Of a stretch of DNA of 7,986 bases, positions 1 through 5,968 are shown piece by piece (within the stretch, counting starts at the first letter, position 1; each line of letters begins with the position of its first letter). Origin of the DNA: Methanobacterium sp. Its GTDB lineage: Archaea > Methanobacteriota > Methanobacteria > Methanobacteriales > Methanobacteriaceae. A model generated the notes under the pieces. That model ran no database searches and had not been told where the DNA came from. It saw only the letters and a list, made by a program, of their open reading frames with translations. Position numbers and translations under genes: made by a program. Location: contig JAJRAE010000198.1 of the NCBI GenBank assembly GCA_028682985.1, positions 1 to 7,986 of the forward strand. Reading direction: 5' to 3'.

Positions 1-842
1 GGTATGGGTATTCCAGCACCAACATAGAGTGTCGGTCCATATCTGGGCATGGTAGCCCCCCTTACAAATTCTGGATCCATCTCCTTCATGTCTCCTTTAA
101 GCATGAGGGTTCCGGCGGTGGATACGGGAACTCCATTCTTCCTTTCCACCTCAGTGGCGAATTGGGTCCCTTCCCCCATGACGTATCCTTCCCCTCCACA
201 TAGAAATATGCGGGTTCCTGTTCCAATGGTCTGGAAGTAGGGGTCGTTAAGTAATGGGCTTAACTCTCCTGCACTGGAGTAGCTTACATTTCCCTTGTTG
301 GGCAGTAGGGTGCCCATATAAGTGTAGAGTGTTTCATCTGTGGAATTGGTTGCTGCAGCGTAGTTCTGGTAGCAGTTACGAGGGTTAACCATAATGGCCT
401 GGTTAAGGGTTTCCAGACTCACCTGGGTTTTAATCTCAGTTAAAGGATAACAATCGGTACCATAGGCCTCAGCCAGTAGTTCAACCTCCCTACCCCGGAT
501 CAGGTCTTCTATAACATGAGCCCCTCCATGTTCCAGTCCTACTTCGGGGTTTCTGTTGGGCTGGGTTGCACCGAGATAGGCGTCCACCGCAGCCAGACCA
601 GAGTAGGCCTCCACCCCGTTCAGGTAGGTTCTGGACATCTTTATGGGCGGATCACTATGACCGAAGTTAAGAAATGCTCCTGATGAACACATAGCACCGA
701 ATGTTCCAGTTGTTACAACATCCACTTCTCGAGCGGCCTGTTTAACTCCATTTTCATTTACTATTTGGGTCATTTCAGCGGCGGTCACCACCACCGCATC
801 TCCATCCTTGATCTTTTGGTTTATTTCCTCAACTGTTTTCAT
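1..842 (-). CDS. Homocysteine biosynthesis protein (DUF39/HcyBio family, aspartate-semialdehyde sulfurtransferase type), C-terminus beyond the window
   Basis: This frame is open from the ATG at 842 to the left edge and gives 280 residues, beginning MKTVEEINQKIKDGDAVVV. I recognise the DUF39/HcyBio family of methanogens and other anaerobes, which makes homocysteine from aspartate semialdehyde by a persulfide route in the cytoplasm. Seen directly: TTGTFGAMCSSGAFLNFGH with Cys52, the YGTDCYP segment with Cys131, NPRNCYQNY, and glycine-rich FLCGGEGYVMGEGTQFATEV. Two conserved cysteines, here probably Cys52 and Cys131, carry the sulfur chemistry in studied members; assigning them here is inference. 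The rest of the protein, possibly including CBS domains, lies outside the window, so the usual ferredoxin-like partner cannot be looked for. An in-frame GTG at 851 is an alternative start; neither start has a strong Shine-Dalgarno site. Confidence 0.88.
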   Translation of the reverse strand, partial: MKTVEEINQKIKDGDAVVVTAAEMTQIVNENGVKQAAREVDVVTTGTFGAMCSSGAFLNFGHSDPPIKMSRTYLNGVEAYSGLAAVDAYLGATQPNRNPEVGLEHGGAHVIEDLIRGREVELLAEAYGTDCYPLTEIKTQVSLETLNQAIMVNPRNCYQNYAAATNSTDETLYTYMGTLLPNKGNVSYSSAGELSPLLNDPYFQTIGTGTRIFLCGGEGYVMGEGTQFATEVERKNGVPVSTAGTLMLKGDMKEMDPEFVRGATMPRYGPTLYVGAGIPI

Positions 843-885
843 TCTGTCCACACTCAGTGCTTTTGTTGGTCTATAACTCTTTTAG

Positions 886-896
886 TTTATATAATA
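886..896 (-). promoter_or_regulatory. Putative TATA box of the homocysteine biosynthesis gene
   Basis: On the minus strand the sequence reads TATTATATAAA. A start site about 25 bases downstream would fall near 865, leaving a leader of about 20 bases before the ATG at 842. No convincing BRE is seen, so this is a position-based call in AT-rich DNA. Confidence 0.4.
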
Positions 897-953
897 ATAA
901 AGTTAATGTCGAGAATTAGAAGGCGTAAATTTATTTAATAATATATTCAGTTT

Positions 954-984
954 AAAAAAAAAAATTAAAAAAATTCAAAAAAAA
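954..984 (-). terminator. T-run terminator downstream of the small exported protein gene
   Basis: Immediately after the stop codon at 998-1000, the minus strand carries three successive T-tracts of 8, 7 and 11 bases (the A-runs at 977-984, 967-973 and 954-964). Runs of T without a GC-rich hairpin are the usual archaeal intrinsic termination signal. The position suggests that the homocysteine gene downstream is transcribed separately. Confidence 0.7.
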
Positions 985-997
985 TTTTTTTATAGTT

Positions 998-1339
998 TTA
1001 TCCATTCAGAATATTGTTCAATTCGCTTTTTATATTCTGATTCTGGAATAAAATGTTCAGATTTTCCTGAACTACCGGATTCTGCAGCCACTGATAAATC
1101 TGGTCCTGTACATCCTGTCTCTGTAACCACTGACTGATTTCGTTCTGCACATCCTCTCTCTGTAAGAGGTCAGTTATCTGACTAGGATTCTGCATTATCT
1201 GGTCTTTAATATCCATCAAATCCTGATAAAGCTCGGGATTGTCGGATTGCAGCTGTTGAGCAGTGCTGGAGTCCGCTGCATATATGGGCATGGTGCTTAA
1301 CATCACTGCAAAAATGCATATTAGGGCTATTCTTTTCAT
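998..1339 (-). CDS. Small exported protein with four tandem 13-residue repeats, function unknown
   Basis: This 113-residue protein belongs to no family I can name. Residues 1-21 form a classical signal peptide: MKR, a hydrophobic stretch, and an IYA-ADSS cleavage context. There is no later membrane segment, lipobox or C-terminal anchor, so secretion into the pseudoperiplasm or outside is inferred. The mature part is rich in Gln, Asn, Asp and Leu and has no cysteine. Residues 60-111 divide exactly into four 13-residue units starting at Gln60, Gln73, Gln86 and Gln99; the first two are QREDVQNEISQWL and QRQDVQDQIYQWL. The preceding part, QNPSQITDLL, may be a degenerate unit. The spacing of hydrophobic positions fits amphipathic helices. 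The ATG is supported by a strong Shine-Dalgarno site. The neighbours give no clear hint of function. Confidence 0.8.
   Translation of the reverse strand: MKRIALICIFAVMLSTMPIYAADSSTAQQLQSDNPELYQDLMDIKDQIMQNPSQITDLLQREDVQNEISQWLQRQDVQDQIYQWLQNPVVQENLNILFQNQNIKSELNNILNG
1007..1162 (-). repeat. Four tandem 39-base coding repeats (13 residues each)
   Basis: These are the codons for residues 60-111 of the small exported protein. Units 1 and 2 are the most alike, sharing the pattern QR.DVQ..I.QWL; units 3 and 4 keep the initial Gln and the hydrophobic positions only. The pattern suggests stepwise duplication of a 39-base unit with the newest copies at the N-terminal side. Confidence 0.75.
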
Positions 1340-1344
1340 CTTCT

Positions 1345-1352
1345 ATCACCCC
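1345..1352 (-). promoter_or_regulatory. Ribosome binding site of the small exported protein
   Basis: The minus strand reads GGGGTGAT five bases before the ATG at 1339. GGTGAT is a full match to the pyrimidine-rich 3' end of archaeal 16S rRNA (anti-Shine-Dalgarno ATCACC), which fixes the start. Confidence 0.75.
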
Positions 1353-1501
1353 ATCTTTTTATCTATCTTCTATTTCTAGAGTCTTTTTTTTGTTTTTATT
1401 TTCTATTTCTAATTTTTCGGTTTCACATTTCTTTGCTAGTGAAATGTATTATCAGATTATAGATTTAAGTATAAAAATTTATGCCCAAATTATCCCAAAA
1501 A

Positions 1502-1579
1502 TAAGTGATTAGAGTATTAATAAATATGTAAGTCCTATATGACTCCTTTAAAATCTTTTAATTAGACGATAATCACTTA
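1502..1579. repeat. 10-base inverted repeat, TAAGTGATTA / TAATCACTTA
   Basis: The arms at 1502-1511 and 1570-1579 are exact reverse complements separated by 58 bases, placed between the two divergent genes. They could be paired sites for a dimeric regulator; chance pairing in AT-rich DNA is a real alternative. Confidence 0.4.
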
Positions 1580-1694
1580 AGAAAAGCTTAATAATTCCAA
1601 TCCTAAAATTTTAATAATCTTAAAGATAGAAATTAATAAAAGAACCACATAACGAATTTTATTTAGAATATAAAAAATCAACCAGGATAACTCA

Positions 1695-1701
1695 GGGGGA
1701 G
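1695..1701 (+). promoter_or_regulatory. Ribosome binding site that supports an ATT start for tldD
   Basis: GGGGGAG ends five bases before the ATT codon at 1707. No ATG, GTG or TTG occurs in the tldD frame between the upstream stop at 1671 and the ATG at 1830, while the protein homology begins well before 1830. This site therefore decides the start. Confidence 0.65.
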
Positions 1702-1706
1702 TATAT

Positions 1707-3092
1707 ATTAATAAAACAGTAGATTATTCATTAGATCCTGATTTAATCAGTAAAATTACCGATTCATTAAGAGATAATGTAGATTATGTTGATTTAAGAA
1801 TAGGTGAAAGCCAGAACAATGTAATAGTAATGAAAGACGGGAAAATACAGGAGATAAGATCCGGCAATAACTGGGGAGGATGTGTCCGGGTACTCAAAAA
1901 CGGAGCGTGGGGGGTAAGTTTCACCACCGAGCCTTCAAAACTGGAGGAGATCGCTCAAACTTCATTAAAATTAGCAAGTAAGCTAAAAAATGTGGTTAAA
2001 TTAGCCCCTATGGTTCCTGCACAGGATAATGTGCAGAGCAAGGCAAAAATAAAGGTTCAAGATGTATCTCTCGATGATAAAAAGGCAATTATGACCGATG
2101 CAGAAAGAGCAGCCAATCTGGACGGAATTGTAAGCACCACCGTCAATTATGTGGATATGGAAGGAACCACCCTATTTGCAAACAGCGAAGGAACAGAACT
2201 CCAGGTGGCTGAAAGCAGAGTAGCACTATTTTTAAATGCAGTAGCAGCCTCAGATGGAACCATCCAGTTCGGGCATAAAAGCACCGGAGGGGCAGCAGGA
2301 TTTGAAATCCTGCAAAAGGAGGACCTGGAAGAATTCGGGAGAAAACCAGCAGAAAAAGCATTGAGACTCTTAAAAGCAGAACTACCCCCATCAGGAAAAT
2401 TCCCGGTTATAATGGATCCAGAACTAACCGGAGTATTTATACACGAAGCCCTAGGCCATGCATCTGAAGCTGATCTGATATTACAAAATGATTCCATACT
2501 CAAGGATAAAATTGGAGACCAGATAGGCTCACCATTAGTCACCATCATCGATGACGCCACCATGGATGCTTTTGGATATTATCCCTATGACTCCGAGGGT
2601 GTTAAAACCAGTAAAAACATCCTAGTTAAGGACGGTAAACTGGTCTCTTACCTAAGCTCCCGGGAAACAGCATCCCAACTGGATATCAAACCCTCAGGAA
2701 ATGCAAGATCAGTAATAGGGGACCAGCCCATAGTACGTATGAGCAACACTTACCTTAAACCAGGTGATTACCAGTTCGATGAACTCCTAGAAAACATGGA
2801 TAACGGCATATACCTGAAAGGATCACGAGGAGGCCAGGTAGATACTGGTAAAGGAATTTTCCAGTTTAACGCTGCTGAATCCTTCTTAATAGAAAAAGGA
2901 GAGGTAAAAACCCCTCTACGGGATGTTTCATTATCTGGGAATATTTTGGAAATGCTGCTTAAAGTGGAAAAAGTGGGATCTGACTTCAAGATGGGAGTGG
3001 GATTCTGCGGTAAATCCGGACAGACCGTACCCGTGGGTGATGGCGGACCACATGTAAAGGTTAAAGAAGCCATTGTAGGGGGAGGAGTATAG
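1707..3092 (+). CDS. tldD: TldD family zinc metalloprotease, probable ATT start
   Basis: TldD, usually with its partner TldE/PmbA, forms a cytoplasmic metallopeptidase that degrades unfolded or modified peptides. From the ATT at 1707 the protein has 461 residues, close to the family length (E. coli about 480). It shows the N-terminal TldD domain with DYVDLRIGES (residues 26-35), the zinc-binding and catalytic HEALGH (HExxxH, residues 246-251, followed by ASEAD), the RGGQVDTGKGIFQF segment, and the C-terminal GFCGKSGQTVPVGDGGP with Cys434, equivalent to a conserved zinc-associated cysteine. HExxxH marks it as TldD rather than the inactive TldE partner, which is absent from this window. Starting at the first ATG (1830) would delete 41 residues of the conserved domain. 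The AMMECR1 gene follows after 66 bases. A sequencing error or strain mutation of an ATG is the alternative to a true ATT start. Confidence 0.92.
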   Translation: MNKTVDYSLDPDLISKITDSLRDNVDYVDLRIGESQNNVIVMKDGKIQEIRSGNNWGGCVRVLKNGAWGVSFTTEPSKLEEIAQTSLKLASKLKNVVKLAPMVPAQDNVQSKAKIKVQDVSLDDKKAIMTDAERAANLDGIVSTTVNYVDMEGTTLFANSEGTELQVAESRVALFLNAVAASDGTIQFGHKSTGGAAGFEILQKEDLEEFGRKPAEKALRLLKAELPPSGKFPVIMDPELTGVFIHEALGHASEADLILQNDSILKDKIGDQIGSPLVTIIDDATMDAFGYYPYDSEGVKTSKNILVKDGKLVSYLSSRETASQLDIKPSGNARSVIGDQPIVRMSNTYLKPGDYQFDELLENMDNGIYLKGSRGGQVDTGKGIFQFNAAESFLIEKGEVKTPLRDVSLSGNILEMLLKVEKVGSDFKMGVGFCGKSGQTVPVGDGGPHVKVKEAIVGGGV

Positions 3093-3144
3093 AATTATTC
3101 AATAATTATACCTGGTGTATATATTGAAATCATTTACAAAAATA

Positions 3145-3150
3145 GGGGGT
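3145..3150 (+). promoter_or_regulatory. Ribosome binding site of the AMMECR1 gene
   Basis: GGGGGT lies eight bases before the ATG at 3159. It pairs with the anti-Shine-Dalgarno sequence with one G-U wobble and supports this start. Confidence 0.55.
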
Positions 3151-3158
3151 AACCATAG

Positions 3159-3719
3159 ATGATCACTGATGCTGAAGGTGAATTTTTATTAAAACTAGCC
3201 CGAAGTGCTATTGAAGCTTACCTGAAAGATAAGATAATAATAAACGTGCCTGAAGACACGCCGGAATCATTGAATGAGGAGATGGGTGCCTTTGTAACCT
3301 TAAATAGCAAGGGACAGCTAAGGGGTTGTATTGGGTATCCTGAACCTATAAAACCTCTGGTTAATGCGATTATTGAGGTCGCTATATCTGCAGCTATCCA
3401 GGATCCCAGATTTCCACCGGTATCTCCCCAGGAACTGGATAACATAGAAGTGGAAGTAAGTATTCTGACTAAACCACAAATCATCCTGGTTGATAAGCCA
3501 TCAGAATATCCGGGAAAAATAAAGCTAGGAGAAGATGGGCTAATAATGGAAAGCAGCTTCTGCCGGGGCCTGCTACTGCCGCAGGTTGCTGTGGAGTGGC
3601 AGTGGGATGAGGAGGAATTCTTAGCAAACACCTGTATGAAGGCCGGGCTAAATTCTGACTGCTGGCTTGACCCAGAGATAAAGATATTTAAATTCCAGAG
3701 CCAGATCTTTGAAGAGTAA
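3159..3719 (+). CDS. AMMECR1-domain protein (TIGR00296 family), biochemical function unknown
   Basis: The 186-residue protein is the typical size of archaeal single-domain AMMECR1 proteins and appears complete. The family's invariant motif is present as LRGCIGY at residues 54-60. Other matches are GAFVTLNSKGQ just before it, AISAAIQDPRFPPVSPQEL (about 76-94), the VEVSILTKP strand, and GLLLPQVAVEWQWDEEEFL near the C-terminus. No signal peptide or membrane segment is seen, so it is cytoplasmic. AMMECR1 proteins occur in all three domains of life; in some genomes they accompany Memo and radical SAM proteins, but neither is present here. The reaction is unknown; the conserved Cys in RGCIG is an obvious candidate functional residue (inference). 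It lies 66 bases after tldD on the same strand with no strong terminator between, so co-transcription is plausible. Confidence 0.92.
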   Translation: MITDAEGEFLLKLARSAIEAYLKDKIIINVPEDTPESLNEEMGAFVTLNSKGQLRGCIGYPEPIKPLVNAIIEVAISAAIQDPRFPPVSPQELDNIEVEVSILTKPQIILVDKPSEYPGKIKLGEDGLIMESSFCRGLLLPQVAVEWQWDEEEFLANTCMKAGLNSDCWLDPEIKIFKFQSQIFEE

Positions 3720-3740
3720 AAATCAAGAAATTACTGTCCA

Positions 3741-3748
3741 TTTAAATA
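3741..3748 (+). promoter_or_regulatory. Possible TATA box for the GTPase-Hsp20 pair
   Basis: TTTAAATA lies 70 bases before the ATG at 3818, which would give a leader of roughly 45-50 bases. No good BRE precedes it. Confidence 0.3.
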
Positions 3749-3783
3749 TTCCCTGAACCTAACAATAAACTACATCAATTAAT

Positions 3784-3804
3784 TTTAATTTCTTTTTAAT
3801 TAAA
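3784..3804 (+). terminator. Possible weak terminator: AT hairpin with T-run
   Basis: TTTAATT and AATTAAA (3784-3790 and 3798-3804) form a perfect 7-base inverted repeat around the T-rich loop TCTTTTT. It could end the tldD-AMMECR1 transcript, but it sits inside the expected leader of the GTPase gene, so it may only be low-complexity sequence. Confidence 0.25.
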
Positions 3805-3817
3805 TCGTGATAATACC

Positions 3818-4798
3818 ATGTTCCTACCAACTATCCCCACTCCAGAAGAATTATTAGATAAAGGATTTAACCGGGCTAAAAAGGCTGCAAATAAGGTTAG
3901 AAGCTCTAATGTTCCTCGTCAAATGAAATCTAAAAGAATTGAAGAAGCACGAGTCAGAACAGCCTGTCAGGTGATTGAAGAATCTTTTAAAAGCATCTTA
4001 AAAAAGACACCAAAGGTGGAAGAGATGCCCCTCTTCTATCAGGATTACATTGATGTGGTGGTGGGTGTTGATCAGCTTAAAAAATCTTTAGGAGCATTGA
4101 ACTGGGCAGATGGTCTTATAAATAAACTGGAAAATCAATACATACACAAGATCAGAAGATCCAACCCGGAAAACGCCTCAAGTATCAGGAACGAAGCATA
4201 CGGCCGTATATCCTCTGTGGTGAATCGTATCCGGGATGAATTAGAATTTCTAAACTACACCAAAGCCCGACTGCGTAATATGCCCACTGTAGATTTCGAT
4301 GCAGTAACCGCAGTTATAGCAGGCTTTCCCAATGTAGGGAAATCCACTCTGCTTAGGCAGATTACCACTGCCGAGCCCAAGGTGGCAGATTATCCATTCA
4401 CAACCACCGGTATACAGATAGGACATTTAGAGCGTAAATGGCAGAAATATCAAATCATCGACACCCCCGGTCTTCTGGATCGGCCTATAGATGATATGAA
4501 CACCATCGAACTCAACGCCATGGTAGCCCTGGAACATCTAGCAGATGTAATCATATATATCTTTGACGCCTCAGAAACCTCGGGTTATCCCCTGGATAAT
4601 CAGCTCAAACTTTATCAGTCAATAAGTAAGGTCTTTAAAATACCGATTATCTGTATTTTTAATAAAATCGACCTGGTGGAAGATGAAAAGAAATTAGAAG
4701 AATATGTGGTTAGTGTTGATGATCCATTACTTATTACAGCTTCAGAGGGAAGTGGAGTTAATCAGATCATAGATAAATTGGAGGAATTTAAAAAATGA
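3818..4798 (+). CDS. NOG1-like GTPase, probable large-ribosomal-subunit assembly factor
   Basis: The 326-residue protein has an N-terminal helical NOG1-type domain (about 1-158, starting MFLPTIPTPEELLDKGFNRA) followed by an Obg/NOG-type G domain. The GTP-binding motifs are G1 GFPNVGKS (169-176), switch I around DYPFTTTGIQIGHLE (191-205), G3 DTPG (215-218), G4 NKID (282-285) and a G5-like TASEGSG (307-313). Eukaryotic NOG1 is nucleolar, acts in 60S assembly and is about twice as long; archaeal forms normally stop after the G domain, so this is not truncated. A role in 50S subunit maturation is inferred from that relation. The ATG is preceded by GTGAT at 3807-3811, a partial Shine-Dalgarno site. 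Its stop overlaps the start of the Hsp20 gene in ATGA. Confidence 0.93.
   Translation: MFLPTIPTPEELLDKGFNRAKKAANKVRSSNVPRQMKSKRIEEARVRTACQVIEESFKSILKKTPKVEEMPLFYQDYIDVVVGVDQLKKSLGALNWADGLINKLENQYIHKIRRSNPENASSIRNEAYGRISSVVNRIRDELEFLNYTKARLRNMPTVDFDAVTAVIAGFPNVGKSTLLRQITTAEPKVADYPFTTTGIQIGHLERKWQKYQIIDTPGLLDRPIDDMNTIELNAMVALEHLADVIIYIFDASETSGYPLDNQLKLYQSISKVFKIPIICIFNKIDLVEDEKKLEEYVVSVDDPLLITASEGSGVNQIIDKLEEFKK
4780..4784 (+). promoter_or_regulatory. Ribosome binding site of the Hsp20 gene inside the GTPase coding region
   Basis: GGAGG lies ten bases before the ATG at 4795, within the last codons of the GTPase gene. It supports the overlapping start and translational coupling. Confidence 0.6.
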
Positions 4799-5217
4799 CA
4801 AGAAGAAATATGGCTGAACAGGTTTTCCAGGATGCTATAAATACTATCCGGGAATCACAGAGTGAGTTAGAGAAGACAATTTCCGGATACACTGGCGGGA
4901 TATTAAACAAACCCCTGGTTGATGTTTTAGAAGATGATAATAACCTTATTGTTAGAGCCGACCTTCCTGGATTTCAGAAAGAGAATATCAGTATAGATAT
5001 GGGCGATTACACTCTGGAGATCGTAGCCCTCTATCAGGAAGACCCCCTGGAAGATGGATCATCCTACATTAAAAAGGAAAGAAAATATGATGAAATCAAA
5101 AGGGTGATAGAGTTACCTGAAAAGATAAAGGCTGATCTTGCTCAGGCAACATTTAACAACGGAGTACTCCAGATTATCCTCCCCAAACTGGATAAAACAA
5201 TAGTAGATGTTGAATAA
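4795..5217 (+). CDS. Small heat-shock protein, Hsp20/alpha-crystallin family
   Basis: Small heat-shock proteins are ATP-independent cytoplasmic chaperones that form oligomers and hold unfolding proteins. This 140-residue protein has a short N-terminal arm (about 1-38), an alpha-crystallin domain (about 40-131) with VDVLEDDNNLIVRADLPGF and YIKKERKYDEIKRVIELPE, and the family signature A-x(4)-GVL as ATFNNGVLQIILPK (118-131). The C-terminal tail ends IVDVE; its V-D-V could stand in for the I-x-I/V anchor motif of the family. The start at 4795 overlaps the GTPase stop by four bases and has a GGAGG site upstream; an internal ATG at 4810 would remove five residues and is less well supported. Being downstream of a ribosome-assembly GTPase suggests shared expression. 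No separate heat-shock promoter is visible. Confidence 0.94.
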   Translation: MTRRNMAEQVFQDAINTIRESQSELEKTISGYTGGILNKPLVDVLEDDNNLIVRADLPGFQKENISIDMGDYTLEIVALYQEDPLEDGSSYIKKERKYDEIKRVIELPEKIKADLAQATFNNGVLQIILPKLDKTIVDVE

Positions 5218-5230
5218 AAAATACCTTTTT
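5211..5230. terminator. Bidirectional T-run terminator between convergent Hsp20 and ThiN genes
   Basis: Just past the Hsp20 stop, the plus strand has CCTTTTT (5224-5230). On the minus strand the same place reads TATTTTTTATTC (complement of 5211-5222), which could end the thiN transcript. A weak hairpin, CTAAT-TTCTT-ATTAG, follows at 5236-5250. Confidence 0.5.
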
Positions 5231-5297
5231 AACGCCTAATTTCTTATTAGATTTGACTTTCTTAATTTATATGAATTAGCTAGCCCTTTTTCTCCAC

Positions 5298-5346
5298 ATA
5301 TTCAGGAGTTTATTTTATTTTCTTTCTTTCTTATATTCAGGAGTTT
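5298..5346. repeat. 14-base direct repeat spanning the end of thiN
   Basis: ATATTCAGGAGTTT occurs at 5298-5311 and at 5333-5346, offset by 35 bases. The inner copy encodes part of KLLNI near the ThiN C-terminus; the outer copy contains the stop codon in a different frame. The 21 bases between them are T/C-rich on the plus strand. Confidence 0.8.
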
Positions 5347-5874
5347 TGCTATGCAAACCGCCATTTCAGCGACTTCAATAGCATCATGACCAATTAATGC
5401 TATGATTGCCTCCTTTCCCCAATCTCCAGTATGGTATATGACATCAGGAACTTCATCTATCCTGTTTATGGCTTGCTCCACTCCCCAGGATATGGTTTTT
5501 CCTTCCTGTTTCCGTAATTCATCTGGTTCTTCTAAACGGTTATAATATGATACTTTAAGACCTAATTTTTCGCATATGGTAATTACTTCAGGGTTGTAGC
5601 GTAGATTAATAGCACTGCGCCTGCCTGGGTTGTATTTCATCACTTCCAGAACAAGCCGAGCCATATGGGATGATGCACCCCATTCCGGTTTCAGAAAAGC
5701 TCTTAACTTACCTTTAACAGTGGTTATCCTTCCCGGTATCCCCACCACATCCTCTATGGTTTCAGCATTCTCCCGGGCCATCACCAAATTACTCCTTACC
5801 TCTGGTATGAGCTCAGCCATGTACTCTGAGTTCTGAAGGATTACCAGCGCCTTCTGTACATTTAATATTTCCAT
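5302..5874 (-). CDS. thiN: Stand-alone ThiN-type thiamine-phosphate synthase domain protein
   Basis: ThiN couples the pyrimidine diphosphate and thiazole phosphate halves of thiamine and replaces ThiE in many archaea; it is often fused to the kinase ThiD or to a DNA-binding domain. This 190-residue protein is a single ThiN domain without either fusion. Matching segments are LIPEVRSNLVMA (22-33), DVVGIPGRI (42-50), GASSHMARLVLEVMKYNP (66-83), RRSAINLRYNPEV (85-97), LGLKVSYYNR (104-113), GVEQAINRIDEVPDVIYHTG (131-150) and DWGKE. Arg49 and His70 have the 21-residue spacing of the Arg/His pair I recall as essential in a characterised ThiDN. No helix-turn-helix is seen, so an enzyme is more likely than a ThiR-type regulator. 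The C-terminal tail KKENKINS looks non-conserved and overlaps a direct repeat. No Shine-Dalgarno site precedes the start. Confidence 0.87.
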   Translation of the reverse strand: MEILNVQKALVILQNSEYMAELIPEVRSNLVMARENAETIEDVVGIPGRITTVKGKLRAFLKPEWGASSHMARLVLEVMKYNPGRRSAINLRYNPEVITICEKLGLKVSYYNRLEEPDELRKQEGKTISWGVEQAINRIDEVPDVIYHTGDWGKEAIIALIGHDAIEVAEMAVCIAKLLNIRKKENKINS

Positions 5875-5899
5875 AGGAATATATTTTAAAACCAGGGGT

Positions 5900-5917
5900 A
5901 TATAAAAATTTTTCGCC
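5900..5917 (-). promoter_or_regulatory. Strong BRE/TATA promoter of thiN, giving a nearly leaderless mRNA
   Basis: On the minus strand GCGAAAAATTTTTATATA is a good archaeal BRE followed by a TATA box centred near 5904. Transcription would start around 5876-5880, only a few bases before the ATG at 5874. This fits the absence of a Shine-Dalgarno site and leaves no room for a TPP riboswitch. Confidence 0.6.
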
Positions 5918-5940
5918 TAAATACAATATTTCATAATAAA

Positions 5941-5968
5941 TCAGCAGTTTAAGGATAAATTTTGCTGA
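5941..5968. repeat. Small inverted repeat TCAGCA / TGCTGA between thiN and the PMBR gene
   Basis: The 6-base arms at 5941-5946 and 5963-5968 are separated by 16 bases. The right arm is part of the 14-base direct repeat at 5962-5975. It could be an operator-like site for either divergent gene; support is weak. Confidence 0.3.

Larger units (their letters stand above)
1340..1706. other. Intergenic region between divergent genes, very AT-rich, no gene seen
   Basis: These 367 bases separate the minus-strand exported-protein gene from plus-strand tldD. No reading frame or structural RNA is recognisable. Possible TATA elements exist for tldD near 1653-1676 (ATTTTATTT and AATATAAAA) and for the minus-strand gene near 1465-1480, but base composition makes each uncertain. 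A perfect 10-base inverted repeat lies at 1502-1511 and 1570-1579. Confidence 0.6.

Noticed and set aside
49..240. 63-residue plus-strand frame
   Set aside because: It lies antisense inside the homocysteine biosynthesis gene, whose own translation matches a known family throughout.
1340..1706. Possible small RNA or tRNA gene in the long intergenic region
   Set aside because: No cloverleaf, GC-rich structured segment or conserved box motif is visible in this AT-rich stretch.
1830..1832. ATG at 1830 as the start of tldD
   Set aside because: It would remove conserved N-terminal TldD residues, and no ribosome binding site precedes it.
2143..2563. Minus-strand frames of 82 and 138 residues opposite tldD
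   Set aside because: They are antisense shadows of a conserved coding region, and their translations show no recognisable domain.
2768..3073. 101-residue minus-strand frame opposite the end of tldD
   Set aside because: It is antisense to the conserved C-terminal metal-site region and has no support of its own.
3107..3121. Small hairpin TATAC-CTGGT-GTATA between tldD and the AMMECR1 gene
   Set aside because: A five-base stem without a following T-run is too weak to call a terminator or regulator.
3218..3631. 137-residue minus-strand frame opposite the AMMECR1 gene
   Set aside because: It mirrors the conserved AMMECR1 codons and is rich in Ser and Ile, as expected for an antisense shadow.
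5875..5900. TPP riboswitch upstream of thiN
   Set aside because: The space between TATA box and start is about 25 bases, far too short for a riboswitch, and no conserved TPP-aptamer pieces are visible.
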